NCBI GenBank assembly: GCA_016882415.1
Contig: VGQL01000003.1
Span: 1-47,975, forward strand
From: Cyanobacteria bacterium M_DeepCast_200m_mx_001
GTDB taxonomy: Bacteria; Cyanobacteriota; Cyanobacteriia; PCC-6307; Cyanobiaceae
Length of the DNA: 47,975 nt
Direction: 5' to 3'
Shown here: piece after piece, positions 37,385 to 46,267 of the stretch
Layout of the letters: every line of letters begins with the position of its first letter
Numbering within the stretch: the stretch's first letter is position 1
The notes under the pieces: generated by a model
The model's database searches: none
What the model was told of the DNA's origin: nothing
Seen by the model: the letters and a program-made list of their open reading frames with translations, nothing else
Program-made: the position numbers and the translations under genes

Positions 37385-38518
37385 ATGCGCTGGCTCACCA
37401 ACGTTCGACTGCCCGCCTGCCCCGGGCTGTGGCGGATCACGCTGGATGGCGACAACCAAATCGCAGGCCTGGAGCCCCTGAGCGCCGGCACGGCCGCCGC
37501 CGGCGACGACTGGGGCGGCGACTGGCTCAGCCCGGGGGGCGTGGATCTGCAGATCAACGGCGGGCTGGGGCTGGCCTTCCCCGAATTGCAGGAGGGTGAT
37601 CTGCCCCGGCTGCTGGAGCTGCTGGAGCTGCTCTGGCGCGATGGGGTGGAGGCCATCGCCCCCACCCTGGTGACCTGCGGCATTCCGGAGCTGCGCCAGG
37701 CCCTGGCGGTGCTGCGGCAGGCCCGCGCGGCGCACCGCCCGGGGCGCTCCCAGCTGCTGGGGGCCCACCTGGAGGGGCCCTTCCTGGCGCCCGCCCGGCG
37801 GGGGGCGCACCCGAGCCTGCACCTGGCCACCCCAAGCCTGGAGGCGCTGCAGCAGCGCATCGGCGGCTTCGAGGGGGAGATCGCGCTGGTGACCCTGGCC
37901 CCGGAGTTGCCGGGCGCCGACGCGGTGATCGCCGAACTGCGCCGCCTGGGGATCCTGGTGAGCCTGGGCCACAGCGAAGCCAATGAAGCGCAGGCCAGCG
38001 CCGCCTTCAGCCAGGGGGTGGGGATGCTCACCCACGCCTTCAATGCGATGCCGGGGCTGCACCACCGCAACCCGGGGCCCATCGCCGCCGCAGCCCTGGG
38101 GGGGCATGTGGCCCTGGGGTTGATCGCCGATGGGGTGCACGTGGCCCCATCGATGGCTGTGTTGTTGCAACGGCTGGCGCCCGATCAGGTGGTGCTGGTG
38201 AGCGATGCCCTGGCCCCCTACGGCCTGGCGGATGGGGTGCACCGCTGGGATCAGCGGGCCCTGATCGTGGAGAACGGCAGCTGCCGGCTGGAGGACGGCA
38301 CCCTGGCGGGGGTGACCCTGCCGCTGCTGGAGGGGGTGCGCCGGCTGGCCCGTTGGGGCGGCGACGTCGACCGGGCCATCGCCGCCGCCACGGTGCTGCC
38401 GCGCCAGCTGGTGGGCGCCGCGGCGGACTGCCGCAGCCAGTTGCTGGGGCTGCCCCTGGTGGAGGCCCTGCGCTGGAGCGGCCCCAGCGACGACCTGCGC
38501 TGGCGCCGGGCGGCCTGA
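37385..38518 (+). CDS. nagA: N-acetylglucosamine-6-phosphate deacetylase (NagA)
   Basis: NagA removes the acetyl group from GlcNAc-6-P, a step in amino-sugar and cell-wall recycling. The 377-residue amidohydrolase contains [14 protein letters not shown] near the N-terminus, [27 protein letters not shown] and [16 protein letters not shown]. The substrate segment [11 protein letters not shown] and the catalytic Asp in [10 protein letters not shown] follow. It is divergent from purE with 40 nt between starts. No nagB or PTS gene is near, so a recycling role rather than uptake is likely. Confidence 0.95.
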   Translation: MRWLTNVRLPACPGLWRITLDGDNQIAGLEPLSAGTAAAGDDWGGDWLSPGGVDLQINGGLGLAFPELQEGDLPRLLELLELLWRDGVEAIAPTLVTCGIPELRQALAVLRQARAAHRPGRSQLLGAHLEGPFLAPARRGAHPSLHLATPSLEALQQRIGGFEGEIALVTLAPELPGADAVIAELRRLGILVSLGHSEANEAQASAAFSQGVGMLTHAFNAMPGLHHRNPGPIAAAALGGHVALGLIADGVHVAPSMAVLLQRLAPDQVVLVSDALAPYGLADGVHRWDQRALIVENGSCRLEDGTLAGVTLPLLEGVRRLARWGGDVDRAIAAATVLPRQLVGAAADCRSQLLGLPLVEALRWSGPSDDLRWRRAA

Positions 38519-38519
38519 A

Positions 38520-38525
38520 TAGGAT
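38520..38525 (+). promoter_or_regulatory. Possible -10 box for chlM
   Basis: TAGGAT directly after the nagA stop ends 34 nt before the chlM ATG. Confidence 0.35.
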
Positions 38526-38559
38526 CCGCGCCACACCGTTCAACGCCCGGCCCGCCTCA

Positions 38560-39285
38560 ATGCCCACCGAGCAGCTGCTGCCCACCTCCCAGGCCGACAA
38601 ACAGGCGGAAAAGCAGGAGGTGAAGGGCTACTTCGAAACCACCGGCTTCGACCGCTGGAACCGCATCTACAGCGACAGCACCGAGGTGAACCGGGTGCAG
38701 CGCAACATCCGCATCGGCCACCAGAAAACGGTGGACAACGTGCTGGCCTGGCTGCAGGAGCAGGGCAACCTGGCGGGCCGCAGCTTCTGCGATGCGGGCT
38801 GTGGCGTGGGCAGCCTCACCCTGCCCCTGGCCGAGGCCGGCGCCGGCTCCATCGCCGCCTCCGACCTCTCCGAGGCGATGGTGCAGGAGGCCGCCCGGCG
38901 GGCCGCTGAAGCGGGCATCCCCCCAGGGACAATCCAGTTCCAGGCCTCTGATCTGGAGGGGCTCAAGGGCCGCTACGACACGGTGGTGTGCCTGGATGTG
39001 TTCATCCACTACCCGCAGCAGCCCGCCGAAGAGATGGTGCGCCATCTGGCCGGCCTGGCGGAGCAGCACCTGATCGTGAGCTTCGCCCCCTACACCCCGG
39101 TGCTGGCGGTGCTCAAAAAGATCGGCCAGCTGTTCCCGGGGCCGAGCAAAACCACCCGCGCCTACACCCTGCGGGAGAAGGGGATCGTGCAGGCCGCTGA
39201 AGCCGAGGGGTTTGTGCTCAAGCGCCGCAGCCTCAACAAGGCCCCCTTCTATTTCTCGCGGCTGCTGGCCTTCGAGCGCGGCTGA
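38560..39285 (+). CDS. chlM: Magnesium-protoporphyrin IX O-methyltransferase (ChlM)
   Basis: ChlM methylates Mg-protoporphyrin IX with S-adenosylmethionine in chlorophyll synthesis. The 241-residue protein has the family N-terminus EVKGYFETTGFDRWNRIYS and the SAM-binding motif CDAGCGVGSLTLPLA (about residues 77-91). ASDLSEAMVQEA and the C-terminal segment LKKIGQLFPGPSKTTRAYTL...NKAPFYFSRLL follow. Start and length are typical. It ends 37 nt inside the convergent RluA-like gene. Confidence 0.97.
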   Translation: MPTEQLLPTSQADKQAEKQEVKGYFETTGFDRWNRIYSDSTEVNRVQRNIRIGHQKTVDNVLAWLQEQGNLAGRSFCDAGCGVGSLTLPLAEAGAGSIAASDLSEAMVQEAARRAAEAGIPPGTIQFQASDLEGLKGRYDTVVCLDVFIHYPQQPAEEMVRHLAGLAEQHLIVSFAPYTPVLAVLKKIGQLFPGPSKTTRAYTLREKGIVQAAEAEGFVLKRRSLNKAPFYFSRLLAFERG

Positions 39286-40286
39286 TCCAACGGCTGCTGC
39301 AGCTCCCGAGGCGGCGGCGCCTCCAGCTCGAAGCGGCAGCCATCGGGCCGCAACAGCTCCAGCCGGTGGGCATGCAGCCAATAGCCCCCCGCGCCGGGCA
39401 GGGCATCGGGCCGGGCTTCCCCACCGGACCCGTAGAGGGGGTCCCCCAGCAACGGTGCCCCCAGGCAGGCCGCGTGGATGCGGATCTGGTGGGGCCGGCC
39501 CGTGGCGATCGCCACCTCCACCAGGCAAGACTCCGGCCGGCGCTGCAGCAGGGTGAAGCGGCTGTGGGCCGGCAGGCCATCGCCCTGCCCAGGGCTCAGC
39601 CCACACCAGATCTCCCCCAGCAACGGATGGGGCCGGCGGCCGATGGGCCAGGCCACCGTCTCCGTCGATCCCGGCGTCCAGGGGTCGGGCAAGGGGGTGG
39701 TGAGGGCCCTGTACAGCTTTCGGCAGGGGGCCGAGCCGGCGGATGCCGCGGCATCCGCCCGGGTGCTGTCGCGCAGCTGGGCACTCAGCCAGGCGCGGGT
39801 GGCGGGCCGGCGGGCACACACCAGCAACCCGGTGGTGAACCGGCCCAGGCGGTGCACCGGCCGCGGGGCGCCCGCCACCAGCGCCTCCAGCTGGGCCAGC
39901 AGCGTGTGCCGCAGGAACCCCCCAGCCGGCAGCACCGGCAGGCCACTGGGCTTATCCAGCACCAGCAGGTCGCCGTCGTCGAACACGATCGCGCCCTGGT
40001 GCAGCGCCGGCACGGCGGCCTCCCACCAGGGGGGCCGATGCCACACCAGCTGATCACCGGCTGCGAGGGGCCCATCGGCCCGGAGCCGTTGGCCGTTGCA
40101 CTGGATCTCTCCGGCGGCGAGCCGTTGCCGCCAGATCGACGCCGCGGAATGGCCGTAGTGCGCGGCGTAGTAGCCCACCACGCTGGGCCAGGCACGGTCG
40201 ACCCCATCGCGGTAGGCATGGCCGCCGTTGAGGGCGGCCGGCAACCAACCTGAGGGGGAGCTGGGGGCCAGCCCGGGTTCAGTCAA
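39249..40286 (-). CDS. RluA-family pseudouridine synthase-like protein, catalytic Asp replaced by Gly
   Basis: The 345-residue protein follows the RluA family. It has an S4-like N-terminal region (IWRQRLAAGEIQCNGQRL), a core with LLVLDKPSGLPVLPAG, the HRL motif region (about residues 145-155) and the C-terminal GRPHQIRIHAACLGAPLLGDPLYG. In active RluA enzymes the motif reads HRLDxxTSG and its Asp is the catalytic residue. Here it reads HRLGRFTTG, with Gly at residue 148 (codon 39843-39845). Either the subgroup uses another residue, or it has lost activity but kept RNA binding. It overlaps the response-regulator gene by 8 nt. Confidence 0.85.
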   Translation of the reverse strand: MTEPGLAPSSPSGWLPAALNGGHAYRDGVDRAWPSVVGYYAAHYGHSAASIWRQRLAAGEIQCNGQRLRADGPLAAGDQLVWHRPPWWEAAVPALHQGAIVFDDGDLLVLDKPSGLPVLPAGGFLRHTLLAQLEALVAGAPRPVHRLGRFTTGLLVCARRPATRAWLSAQLRDSTRADAAASAGSAPCRKLYRALTTPLPDPWTPGSTETVAWPIGRRPHPLLGEIWCGLSPGQGDGLPAHSRFTLLQRRPESCLVEVAIATGRPHQIRIHAACLGAPLLGDPLYGSGGEARPDALPGAGGYWLHAHRLELLRPDGCRFELEAPPPRELQQPLDQPRSKASSREK

Positions 40287-41040
40287 CCAGGCCGTGCTCG
40301 AGGGCGTAGCGCACCAGCTCGGTGCGGCTGGCGGTGCCGGTTTTGGTGAACAGGCGGCTCACGTACTTCTCGACGTTGCGAATCGAGGTTTCCAGCCGCC
40401 GGGCGATCTCTTTGTTCATCATCCCTTCAGCCACCAGCTGCAGCACGGAGGCCTCGCGGGGGGTGAAGTCGTGCTGGACGGCCGTCACCGGCTTCTTGCC
40501 GCCACCGCCGGTGGCCAGCAGGGAGCGGATCTCGGTGATCTGCTTGGCCATCTGGCCGATGTCGGCATCGGCGAACCGTGCGGCCTCCTGCAGCAGCCGT
40601 TCCTGGCGGCGCACCACGTTGTGCACGCGGGCCACCAGCTCGTCGGGGTCAAACGGCTTGGGGATGTAGTCGTCGCAGCCGGCCTGGAAGCCCTCGATGC
40701 GGTCGGCGGTCATGCCCTTGGCGGTGAGGAAGATCACCGGGGTGCCGCCGAGGCGCTCATCGGCCCGCAGCTTGCGCAGCAGGCCATAGCCATCCAGCCG
40801 CGGCATCATCACGTCGCTGATCACCAGGTCGGGCAACAGCTCCTGGGCCTTGGCCCAGCCGTCTTCACCATCCACGGCGGTGGTCACCTGGAAGCCTTCG
40901 TCCTCCAGGTAGGCCTGCACCGCGGTGCGCAGGCCCGGTTCGTCATCCACCAGCAGCAGCCTTGCGGGGGCCGCCGGCGGCTGGGCGTCGTCCGGGCCGT
41001 GATCAGGGGCGGCGGGCTGGGATTCGGGTTCGAGGCTCAT
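40279..41040 (-). CDS. NarL/LuxR-type response regulator, Ycf29-like
   Basis: A 253-residue two-component regulator. A Pro/Ala-rich leader of about 25 residues precedes a receiver domain with LLLVDDEPGLRTA, phosphoacceptor D76 in VISDVMMPRLDG, Thr in FLTAKG and Lys in PKPFDPDEL. A linker follows, then a LuxR helix-turn-helix (about residues 190-250: FTPREASVLQLVAEGMMNKEIARRL, VEKYVSRLFTKTG). This arrangement matches Ycf29, a regulator kept in cyanobacteria and some plastids; its targets are not known. A TAGATT box (41076-41071), overlapping the stop codon of the gene upstream, ends 30 nt before the ATG. Confidence 0.85.
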   Translation of the reverse strand: MSLEPESQPAAPDHGPDDAQPPAAPARLLLVDDEPGLRTAVQAYLEDEGFQVTTAVDGEDGWAKAQELLPDLVISDVMMPRLDGYGLLRKLRADERLGGTPVIFLTAKGMTADRIEGFQAGCDDYIPKPFDPDELVARVHNVVRRQERLLQEAARFADADIGQMAKQITEIRSLLATGGGGKKPVTAVQHDFTPREASVLQLVAEGMMNKEIARRLETSIRNVEKYVSRLFTKTGTASRTELVRYALEHGLVD

Positions 41041-41073
41041 GGCCCGCAGGCGCAGGGCGGTGATGGCCGCAAT

Positions 41074-41595
41074 CTATCGAGGGCGTCTCGGCACGACTTG
41101 CTGCTGCTCCCGCAGGTTGCCCGGATAGCCCAGCTGGCGGGCCACGGCGCCGAGCTGGGCCGGATCCTTGCCGGCCTGGGCGGGATGGCAGGCCACCCAC
41201 CAGATCTGATGGTCGAGCCGGTTGGCCGCGGTGATCGGGCCGCCGGGGTTGAGGTCGCGGATCTCCAGGTTGTCGCCCTTAAGGGTGAGGCGCATGGGGG
41301 CCTCAGGGCTGCAGCGCAGGGTGTCCACCGCCAACTTCACCCCCGTGGGCGACTCCAGCCACAGCACGATCGTGCGGGCCGAGGGGTCGCGGGGATCGGG
41401 CTTGGCATCGTGCACCCCGATCAGAAACTCGCCGGCCAGGGTGCTCCAGCGGCGCAGCACCACCAGATCGGCGGGCCGCTGCTCCGCCGAGGTGCGGAAG
41501 CTGGCATCGGGGCCGGCCTGGGCCCAGCCGGCCACGGGCCCCAGGGCCATGGCACCGAGGGCGAGCACACGGAGACCGGGTCTGAGCCAACCCAT
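41074..41595 (-). CDS. Secreted hypothetical protein
   Basis: A 173-residue protein not assigned to a known function. From the ATG at 41595 it begins with a signal-peptide-like segment (GLRVLALGAMALGPVAGWAQAG; cleavage likely after AQA near residue 22). The mature part has about 150 residues, with two Cys far apart (RCSPEAP and VACHPAQ), which could pair in the periplasm, and a strand-rich pattern (IVLWLESPTGVKLAVDTL). It ends in a basic tail. An ATG 11 codons upstream is possible. It is divergent from the cysteine desulfurase, with 40 nt between starts. Confidence 0.7.
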   Translation of the reverse strand: MGWLRPGLRVLALGAMALGPVAGWAQAGPDASFRTSAEQRPADLVVLRRWSTLAGEFLIGVHDAKPDPRDPSARTIVLWLESPTGVKLAVDTLRCSPEAPMRLTLKGDNLEIRDLNPGGPITAANRLDHQIWWVACHPAQAGKDPAQLGAVARQLGYPGNLREQQQVVPRRPR

Positions 41596-41635
41596 GGCGA
41601 ACGGCGAGTGCAATGCGCTTGCCAGCATGGGGCAT

Positions 41636-42799
41636 ATGGCCGCCTCCCCGATCCAGCTCGACCATCAGGCCACCACCCCCTGTGATGCGGCGGTGGTGGA
41701 GGCGATGGCGCCCTGGTGGAGCGAGCAGTTCGCCAACCCCTCCAGCCGCAGCCATCGCCCGGGTCTGCTGGCGGCCGCCGCCGTGGAGGCGGCCCGCGAC
41801 GGGATCGCCGCCGCCCTGGGGGTGGAGCCGGAGGCGGTGGTGTTCACCAGCGGCGCCACCGAGGCCAACAACCTGGCCCTCAAGGGGCTGGCGGAGGCGG
41901 AACTGGAGCGGGGTGGATCGCGCCGCCACCTGGTGACCCTGGCCACGGAGCACCGGGCGGTGCTGGATCCGCTGCGGTACCTGGCCCGCCATGGCTTTGA
42001 ACTCACCGAGCTGGCGGTGGGGCGCGACGGCCTGGTGGACCTGGAGCAACTGGAGGCGGCCCTGCGCCCCGACACGCTGCTGGTGAGCGTGATGGCGGCC
42101 CACAACGAAATCGGCGTGCTGCAGCCCCTGGAGGCGATCGCCCGCCTCTGCCGGCCGCGGGGCATCAGCCTGCACAGCGACGGGGCCCAGGCCATCGGCC
42201 ACATTCCGCTGCGACCCGGGGAGCTGGGGATCGACCTGCTCAGCGGCAGTGGCCACAAGCTCTATGGCCCCAAGGGCATCGGGCTGCTGCTGGTGCGGCC
42301 GGGGCTACGGATCGCCCCCCAGCTGCACGGCGGCGGCCAGGAGCAGGGGGTGCGGGGGGGCACCTTACCGGTGCCCCTGATCGTGGGGCTGGCGAAGGCC
42401 CTGGAGCTGGCCGTGGCGGATCAACGGCAGCGGGCCGAGCGGCTGGGGGGGCTGCGGGATCAGCTCTGGCAGCAACTCGAGGCCCTGGGGGGGGTGCACC
42501 GCAACGGCGCCGTCGCACCACGGCTGGCCCACAACCTCAACGTGAGCATCGACGGGGTGGAGGGCAGCGCCCTGCTGCGGCAGCTGCGGGGGGAGCTGGC
42601 GGTGAGCAGCGGCTCGGCCTGCAGCGCTGGCGAACCCTCCCACGTGCTGCGGGCCCTGGGGCTCAGCCGCCAGCGGGCGGCCGCCTCCCTGCGCTTCGGC
42701 CTCGGGCGCCACACCACCGCGGCGGAGATTGCGGCGGCGGGCCAGGCGGTGGCCGCCGCCGTGACCGCCCTGCGCCGGGGCGGCCAGGGCGGCGGCTGA
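41636..42799 (+). CDS. Cysteine desulfurase (NifS/IscS family)
   Basis: A 387-residue PLP enzyme that mobilises sulfur from cysteine for Fe-S clusters or other thio-compounds. It shows LDHQATTPC, FTSGATEANNLALKG, ATEHRAVLDPL, NEIGVLQPL, SDGAQAIGHIPL, the PLP lysine in SGSGHKLYGPKG and the active cysteine in SSGSACSAGEPSHVL. The loop after the cysteine is two residues shorter than in IscS and NifS. IscU/IscA genes are not adjacent. The start at ATG 41636 removes three codons from the longest frame. Confidence 0.93.
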   Translation: MAASPIQLDHQATTPCDAAVVEAMAPWWSEQFANPSSRSHRPGLLAAAAVEAARDGIAAALGVEPEAVVFTSGATEANNLALKGLAEAELERGGSRRHLVTLATEHRAVLDPLRYLARHGFELTELAVGRDGLVDLEQLEAALRPDTLLVSVMAAHNEIGVLQPLEAIARLCRPRGISLHSDGAQAIGHIPLRPGELGIDLLSGSGHKLYGPKGIGLLLVRPGLRIAPQLHGGGQEQGVRGGTLPVPLIVGLAKALELAVADQRQRAERLGGLRDQLWQQLEALGGVHRNGAVAPRLAHNLNVSIDGVEGSALLRQLRGELAVSSGSACSAGEPSHVLRALGLSRQRAAASLRFGLGRHTTAAEIAAAGQAVAAAVTALRRGGQGGG

Positions 42800-42871
42800 T
42801 TGTCACAAGCACAACAATTCCTGGGCAGCACCGCAGGCCATCGCTAGCTTCCGGGCAATTGCTGTTTGACC

Positions 42872-43639
42872 ATGGGACTCCCAACCCCAGGCACCAACAA
42901 ACTGCAGGTGCTGCGGGCCATCGAGGAGGGCTGGCAAGCCTTCTGCCGCGCCCCCTGGCCCTTCCTGCTGTTTGAGGTGCTGGTGCTGGTGGTGAGCGCC
43001 CCCTTCGCCGCCCTGCTGGCGGGTGGGGTGGTGCGGCTCAACAGCCCGGAGCCCGCCTTCGTGCACCCGGTTGCCGCCGGCATCGGCCTGGTGGTGGGCC
43101 TGGTGGGGTACGTGATCGTGGCCCTCTGGGGGGCCGTGGGCCTCACCCGCGCCGCCTGGATCAGCCTCGACGGCCAGAAACCCTCCTTCGCCCAGTTCAC
43201 CCGCTGGGATCGGGCGGCATCCGGCCGCCTGCTGGGCTCGGTGATCCTGCTGGCGATCCTGATCGGCGCGGTGGGCGTGGTGGCGAGCCTGATCGGCAAC
43301 GCCCTGGGGCAGGTGAACGCCGCCCTCGCCGCCCTGCCGGCGGTGGTGTTCGGCGTGTTCTACATCTGGCTGCTGGTGAGCCAGAAGTTCCTGCTGCAGC
43401 TCTCCCTCTTCGGCGTGAAGCGGCCCCTGGAAACCATCCAGGCGGGCGTGAGCGGCGTGAACCCCAGCTGGTGGGTGGTGCTGTGGCTGGCCATCGTGGA
43501 GGGGGTGGTGCACGCGGTGGCGGCCCTGTTCAGCTACGGCGGCCTGATCGTGGTGCTGCCGGTGGTGATCTGCACCAGCACGGCGGCCTACCGCCAGCTG
43601 TTCGGCAGCCAGGACCACACCGGCATCCTCAAGGCCTGA
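42872..43639 (+). CDS. Multi-pass membrane protein, unknown function
   Basis: A 255-residue integral membrane protein with about six long hydrophobic segments (around residues 28-52, 70-96, 115-140, 150-175, 198-222 and 222-240). It has small polar loops and a conserved-looking N-terminal helix (NKLQVLRAIEEGWQAFCRAPWPFLLFE). Its layout resembles the glycerophosphodiesterase-like or DUF975-type membrane families, but no motif fixes a function. A TTG at 42866 could be an alternative start two codons earlier. It is convergent with rsmH with a 7-nt gap. Confidence 0.7.
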   Translation: MGLPTPGTNKLQVLRAIEEGWQAFCRAPWPFLLFEVLVLVVSAPFAALLAGGVVRLNSPEPAFVHPVAAGIGLVVGLVGYVIVALWGAVGLTRAAWISLDGQKPSFAQFTRWDRAASGRLLGSVILLAILIGAVGVVASLIGNALGQVNAALAALPAVVFGVFYIWLLVSQKFLLQLSLFGVKRPLETIQAGVSGVNPSWWVVLWLAIVEGVVHAVAALFSYGGLIVVLPVVICTSTAAYRQLFGSQDHTGILKA

Positions 43640-43646
43640 GCCGGCC

Positions 43647-44606
43647 CTAGCGCCGGCGCGCCAGGCGCCACTTCGCGGAACGGCTGCGGGGGTTGGAGAT
43701 TTGCTCCGCCTCCGTGGCCGTTTCCGGTTTGCGGGTGACCCGCTGCAGGCGGTCGTCGCTGACGAAGGCAGTTTTGACGCGCCGATCCTCCAGGGAGTGG
43801 AAGCTGATCACCCCGAACAGGCCGCCGCTGAGCAGCCAATCGGGGGCGGCGGCCAACAGCCGATCCAGCACCCCCAGCTCATCGTTCACCGCGATGCGCA
43901 GGGCCTGGAAGCTGCGGGTGGCGGGATGAATGCGCCCATGGCGCACCTTGGGGGGGTAGCAGCCGGCGATGGCATAGGCCAGCTCGGCGGTGCCGCGGAA
44001 CGGGCCCTGCTCGTGCAAGTGCTGCTTGATGCGCCGGGCGATGCGGCGCGACAGCCGCTCCTCGCCATAGGCGTAGATCAGATCCGCCAGTTCCCCCTCC
44101 TCCAGCCGCTCCAGCAGCTCGGCCGCCGTGGCCCCCGCCTGGGGGTTCATGCGCATGTCCAGGGGGCCGTCATGGCGGAAGCTGAAGCCCCGCTCGGCCA
44201 CATCCAGCTGGGGGCTGCTCACCCCCAGGTCCGCCAGCACCGCCACCGCCGGCTCGGCGGGGGTGAAGTCGGCGAAGTTGGTGGCCACAATCGACACCCG
44301 ATCGCCGAAGCGGGCCAGCCGCTCGGCGGCGGCGGCGCGGGCAGTGGGGTCCTGGTCGAGGCCGATCAACCGCAGGGCCGGGTGGGCCTCCAGCAGCAGG
44401 GCGCTGTGGCCGCCGCCGCCGAGGGTGCAATCGATCAGCACCCCCCCGCCGTGCTGGGCCAGAAGGGGGCTGAGCTCCGCAAAACCCGCCAGCACCGGCT
44501 CGGCCAACACCGGCAGGTGGGCAAAGGCATCGGGGGAAGCGGGCAAGCGCAGCGCCAGAAACGGCCGTGCTTCCTTCCTAAGATCCCGCCAGCGAGCCCA
44601 CCCCAC
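43647..44606 (-). CDS. rsmH: 16S rRNA m4C1402 methyltransferase RsmH (MraW)
   Basis: RsmH methylates N4 of C1402 in the decoding centre of 16S rRNA. The 319-residue protein includes [10 protein letters not shown], the SAM-binding [37 protein letters not shown] with [25 protein letters not shown] and [13 protein letters not shown]. The GTG at 44606 gives a leader of about 25 residues. A TTG at 44546 would begin closer to the usual family start and lies downstream of an AGGAAGGA sequence, so the true start may be there. It is divergent from ndhH with only 11 nt between annotated starts. Confidence 0.95.
   Translation of the reverse strand: MGWARWRDLRKEARPFLALRLPASPDAFAHLPVLAEPVLAGFAELSPLLAQHGGGVLIDCTLGGGGHSALLLEAHPALRLIGLDQDPTARAAAAERLARFGDRVSIVATNFADFTPAEPAVAVLADLGVSSPQLDVAERGFSFRHDGPLDMRMNPQAGATAAELLERLEEGELADLIYAYGEERLSRRIARRIKQHLHEQGPFRGTAELAYAIAGCYPPKVRHGRIHPATRSFQALRIAVNDELGVLDRLLAAAPDWLLSGGLFGVISFHSLEDRRVKTAFVSDDRLQRVTRKPETATEAEQISNPRSRSAKWRLARRR
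44579..44584 (+). promoter_or_regulatory. Possible -10 box for ndhH
   Basis: TAAGAT ends 33 nt before the ndhH ATG. It lies inside the annotated rsmH leader, which adds weight to a shorter RsmH. Confidence 0.35.
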
Positions 44607-44617
44607 CCCTCGGCCCC

Positions 44618-45802
44618 ATGACGCAGCTGGAGACGCGCACGGAGCCGATGGTGGTCAACTTCGGGCCCCATCACCCCTCGATGCACGGGGTGCTGCGGCT
44701 GGTGGTGACCCTCGACGGTGAAGACGTGGTGGATTGCGAGCCGGTGATCGGCTATCTCCACCGCGGCATGGAGAAGATCGCCGAGAACCGCACGAACGTG
44801 ATGTTCGTGCCCTACGTGAGCCGCATGGATTACGCGGCCGGCATGTTCTACGAGGCGATCGTGGTGAACGCCCCGGAGCGGCTGGCGGATGTGCCGGTGC
44901 CCAAGCGCGCCAGCTACATCCGGGTGCTGATGCTGGAGCTCAACCGCATCGCCAACCACCTGCTGTGGCTGGGCCCCTTCCTGGCTGACGTGGGCGCCCA
45001 GACGCCGTTCTTCTACATCTTCCGCGAGCGGGAGATGATCTACGACCTGTGGGAAGCCGCCACAGGCCAACGGCTGATCAACAACAACTACTTCCGCATC
45101 GGTGGCGTGGCCGCCGATCTGCCCTACGGCTGGCTGGAGAAGTGCCTCGACTTCTGCGACTGGTTCGGCCCCAAGATCGATGAATACGAAAAGCTGATCA
45201 CCAACAACCCGATCTTCCGCAAGCGGATCGAAGGGCTGGGCACCATCGGCCGTGAGCAGGCGATCAACTGGAGCCTCTCCGGCCCGATGCTGCGGGCCTC
45301 CGGCGTGCCGTGGGACCTCCGCAAAGTGGATCACTACGAGTGCTACGACGACTTCGACTGGGATGTGGCCTGGGAGAAGGAAGGCGACTGCTATGCCCGC
45401 TATCGCGTGCGCATTCAGGAGATGCGGGAATCCCTCAAGATCCTGCGCCAGGCCTGCCAGATGATCCCCGGCGGCCCCACCGAAAACCTGGAGGCCCGCC
45501 GCATGGCCGAGGGCAAGGGCAGCCCCTTCGCCGGCTTCGATTACCAGATCGTGGCCAAGAAGGTGGCCCCCACCTTCAAGATCCCCTCCGGCGAGCTCTA
45601 CACCCGCCTGGAATCCGGCAAGGGCGAGATCGGCGTGTTCATCCAGGGCAATGACGACGTCACCCCCTGGCGTTTCAAGATCCGCGCCGCCGACTTCACC
45701 AACCTGCAGATCCTGCCCCACATCCTCAAGGGGGCCAAGGTGGCCGACATCATGGCGATCCTCGGCTCGATCGACGTGATCATGGGGTCGGTGGACCGCT
45801 GA
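44618..45802 (+). CDS. ndhH: NAD(P)H-quinone oxidoreductase subunit H (NdhH)
   Basis: NdhH is the 49-kDa-type subunit that lines the quinone site in the NDH-1 hydrophilic arm. The 394-residue protein has the typical blocks [67 protein letters not shown] and the C-terminal [35 protein letters not shown]. As in other cyanobacteria it lacks the Cys ligands of [NiFe] hydrogenase large subunits. The stop codon is in the same frame as the thioesterase that follows. Confidence 0.97.
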   Translation: MTQLETRTEPMVVNFGPHHPSMHGVLRLVVTLDGEDVVDCEPVIGYLHRGMEKIAENRTNVMFVPYVSRMDYAAGMFYEAIVVNAPERLADVPVPKRASYIRVLMLELNRIANHLLWLGPFLADVGAQTPFFYIFREREMIYDLWEAATGQRLINNNYFRIGGVAADLPYGWLEKCLDFCDWFGPKIDEYEKLITNNPIFRKRIEGLGTIGREQAINWSLSGPMLRASGVPWDLRKVDHYECYDDFDWDVAWEKEGDCYARYRVRIQEMRESLKILRQACQMIPGGPTENLEARRMAEGKGSPFAGFDYQIVAKKVAPTFKIPSGELYTRLESGKGEIGVFIQGNDDVTPWRFKIRAADFTNLQILPHILKGAKVADIMAILGSIDVIMGSVDR

Positions 45803-45811
45803 GCAAGCCCC

Positions 45812-46267
45812 CTGGCTGATCCCAACACCTGGCTGCTGCTCTGCCGCACGGTGCGCTTCGGCGACACCGATGCCGCCGGCGTGGTGCACTTTGCACGGCT
45901 GCTGAGCTGGTGCCATGAGGCCTACGAGGAGAGCCTCGAGCGCTACGGCATCGCCGCAGCGGCCCTCTTCCCCACCGGCACGGAGGAGCCCCCCGCCGTC
46001 GCCCTGCCGATCGTGCACTGCAGCGCCGATTTCCGCCGGCCGCTGGTGTGCGGGGACCCGCTGGCCATTGCCCTCGAACCCCTGCGCATCGATCCGGGCT
46101 GCTTCGAGCTGCGGTATCGCTTCCGCAGCGCCGGCGAACCGGTGGCTGAGGGGCTCACCCGCCACCTGGCCATCGACAGCCGCAGCCGCCGGCGCTGCAG
46201 CCTGCCGGAGCCGATTCAGCGCTGGCTCGAGGCCTCCGCCCTGCAGGGGGGCATCCAGCCCCTCTAG
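45812..46267 (+). CDS. 4-hydroxybenzoyl-CoA/DHNA-CoA-type thioesterase (hotdog fold), CTG start likely
   Basis: The protein is a small hotdog thioesterase with the signature RFGDTDAAGVVHFARLLSWCHEAYEESL, the catalytic Asp being the one in DTDAAG. It lies beside menE and menC and matches the cyanobacterial 1,4-dihydroxy-2-naphthoyl-CoA thioesterase of phylloquinone synthesis. The only usual start in frame, GTG 45851, would cut off the first beta-strand (NTWLLLCRTVRF). The frame is open back to the ndhH stop, and the best candidate is CTG 45812 (LADPNTWLLL), which gives 151 residues. It overlaps menE by 4 nt. Confidence 0.85.
   Translation: MADPNTWLLLCRTVRFGDTDAAGVVHFARLLSWCHEAYEESLERYGIAAAALFPTGTEEPPAVALPIVHCSADFRRPLVCGDPLAIALEPLRIDPGCFELRYRFRSAGEPVAEGLTRHLAIDSRSRRRCSLPEPIQRWLEASALQGGIQPL

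Noticed and set aside
36781-38082. A longer PurE with a 246-residue N-terminal extension
   Set aside because: The extension is antisense to nagA and not protein-like; ATG 37344 gives a normal-length PurE.
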